From the NCBI GenBank assembly GCA_934590505.1, contig CAKTPC010000102.1:1-7054 (forward strand): a stretch of DNA of 7,054 bases, read 5' to 3'. The translations under genes and the position numbers were made by a program. The DNA comes from an uncultured Oscillospiraceae bacterium. Lineage in GTDB: Bacteria > Bacillota > Clostridia > Oscillospirales > Oscillospiraceae. Position 1 is the first letter of the stretch; each line of letters begins with the position of its first letter. This document shows positions 6,418 to 7,054 of the stretch, piece by piece. Below the pieces are notes generated by a model. That model did no database searches and was not told the DNA's origin. It worked only from the letters and a program-made list of their open reading frames with translations.

Positions 6418-7054
6418 GGGTTCTTCACCCCGCCATAGCGCCGGTCGCGGCTGTTGTAGACCGCGATGGCCTTGTCAAGCTCATTCGTGCCGAAGTCCGG
6501 CCAGAGCACGTCGGTAAAATAGAACTCCGAATAGGCGCACTGCCAGAGCAGAAAGTTCGAGATGCGCTGCTCCCCGCCCGGGCGGATGAGCAGGTCGGGA
6601 TCGGGGATACCGGCGGAGTAGAGGTAAGAGCCGAAGCAAGCTTCGGTGAGTTCACCCTCAGCCTTGCCTTCGGCATAATCCTTTGCGTAGCGCTGCGCCG
6701 CGCGGACGATCTCATCACGTCCGCCATAGTTCAGGCAGATATTCGCCTGAAAGCCGTCATAGCGCGCGGATATCTCCTCAGTCTTTGCGACAAGCGCCTG
6801 AAGCTCGGGCGTGAGCCCGTCGACATCGCCGAGCACCTTCATCTTTATATGGTCGCGCTCCATGGTGTCTATCGCTTCGTGCAGGTATTTGCCCAGCAGC
6901 TTCATAATGGTGGAGACCTCATCGCTCGGGCGCTTCCAGTTCTCGGTGGAGAATGCGTACACCGTGAGATATTCTATACCTATATTTTTGCAATATGTTG
7001 CGATTTTGCGAAAATTTTCCGAGCCGACCGCGTGCCCCGCAGTCCTCGGCAGGC
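6414..7054 (-). CDS. uppS: Undecaprenyl diphosphate synthase (cis-prenyltransferase), 5' end cut by window edge
   Basis: UppS condenses eight isopentenyl diphosphates onto farnesyl diphosphate to make C55 undecaprenyl diphosphate, the precursor of the peptidoglycan lipid carrier; it acts at the cytoplasmic membrane face. In the window 212 codons plus TGA are present. The frame is open to the right edge, beginning LPRTAGH and continuing through YLTVYAFSTENWKRP. The GTG at 6962 is therefore an internal Val, not the start. Family signatures seen are LPRTAGH, the FSTENW block, NYGGRDEI, and the C-terminal stretch PDLLIRPGGEQRISNFLLWQ followed by YFTDVLWPDF, which carries the diphosphate-binding Arg and Ser. 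The N-terminal block with the catalytic Asp (family MDGNGRWA) should lie just upstream, with about 30 residues missing. The usual T/S after the Arg in the LIR motif is Pro here. Its stop overlaps the next gene's GTG start (GTGA). Identity is secure. Confidence 0.96.
   Translation of the reverse strand, partial: LPRTAGHAVGSENFRKIATYCKNIGIEYLTVYAFSTENWKRPSDEVSTIMKLLGKYLHEAIDTMERDHIKMKVLGDVDGLTPELQALVAKTEEISARYDGFQANICLNYGGRDEIVRAAQRYAKDYAEGKAEGELTEACFGSYLYSAGIPDPDLLIRPGGEQRISNFLLWQCAYSEFYFTDVLWPDFGTNELDKAIAVYNSRDRRYGGVKNP
6426..6431 (-). promoter_or_regulatory. Ribosome binding site for the GTG start of the AlkD-like gene
   Basis: On the minus strand GGGGTG lies 8 bases before the GTG start at 6417, inside the last codons of uppS. 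It is one mismatch from the anti-Shine-Dalgarno complement GGAGGTG, and it supports choosing the GTG that overlaps the uppS stop. Confidence 0.55.

Noticed and set aside
6960..6962. GTG at 6962 as the start of uppS
   Set aside because: The frame continues upstream to the window edge with well-conserved UppS sequence (LPRTAGH through YLTV), so this GTG is an internal valine.

Overview
The window is a tightly packed run of six genes, all on the minus strand, so transcription runs from base 7054 towards base 1. In transcription order they are uppS (5' end off the window), an AlkD-like DNA alkylation repair gene, dxr, rseP, ispG and polC (3' end off the window). Almost every base is coding. The only intergenic gap is 49 bases (5691-5739), in front of dxr. 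I see no RNA gene, mobile element, CRISPR array or terminator.

The organism is most likely a Gram-positive anaerobe of the class Clostridia, perhaps of the Oscillospiraceae/Ruminococcaceae type. PolC-type replicative polymerase is essentially a Bacillota (and relatives) marker. The gene order uppS-x-dxr-rseP-ispG-polC is the familiar clostridial arrangement, and partial hand counts give 55-60% G+C. The genus cannot be fixed from this window.

Functionally the cluster joins three jobs. The first is isoprenoid supply by the MEP pathway: Dxr makes MEP, and IspG makes HMBPP. The second is use of isoprenoids for the cell envelope: UppS makes undecaprenyl diphosphate, the precursor of the lipid carrier for peptidoglycan, and RseP is an intramembrane protease. 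The third is DNA metabolism: the AlkD-like protein and PolC. Four of the five junctions are stop/start overlaps (GTGA, ATGA, TAATG, ATGA), which suggests one mRNA with translational coupling. The fifth junction, before dxr, has a good ribosome binding site and a possible internal promoter containing a 9-bp tandem repeat.

The main departure from the textbook cluster is that the slot between uppS and dxr, usually held by cdsA (phosphatidate cytidylyltransferase), holds the AlkD-like gene instead. A second point is that PolC has an N-terminal region about 110 residues shorter than in Bacillus subtilis. I found no clear undescribed system; the genes themselves are well-known families.
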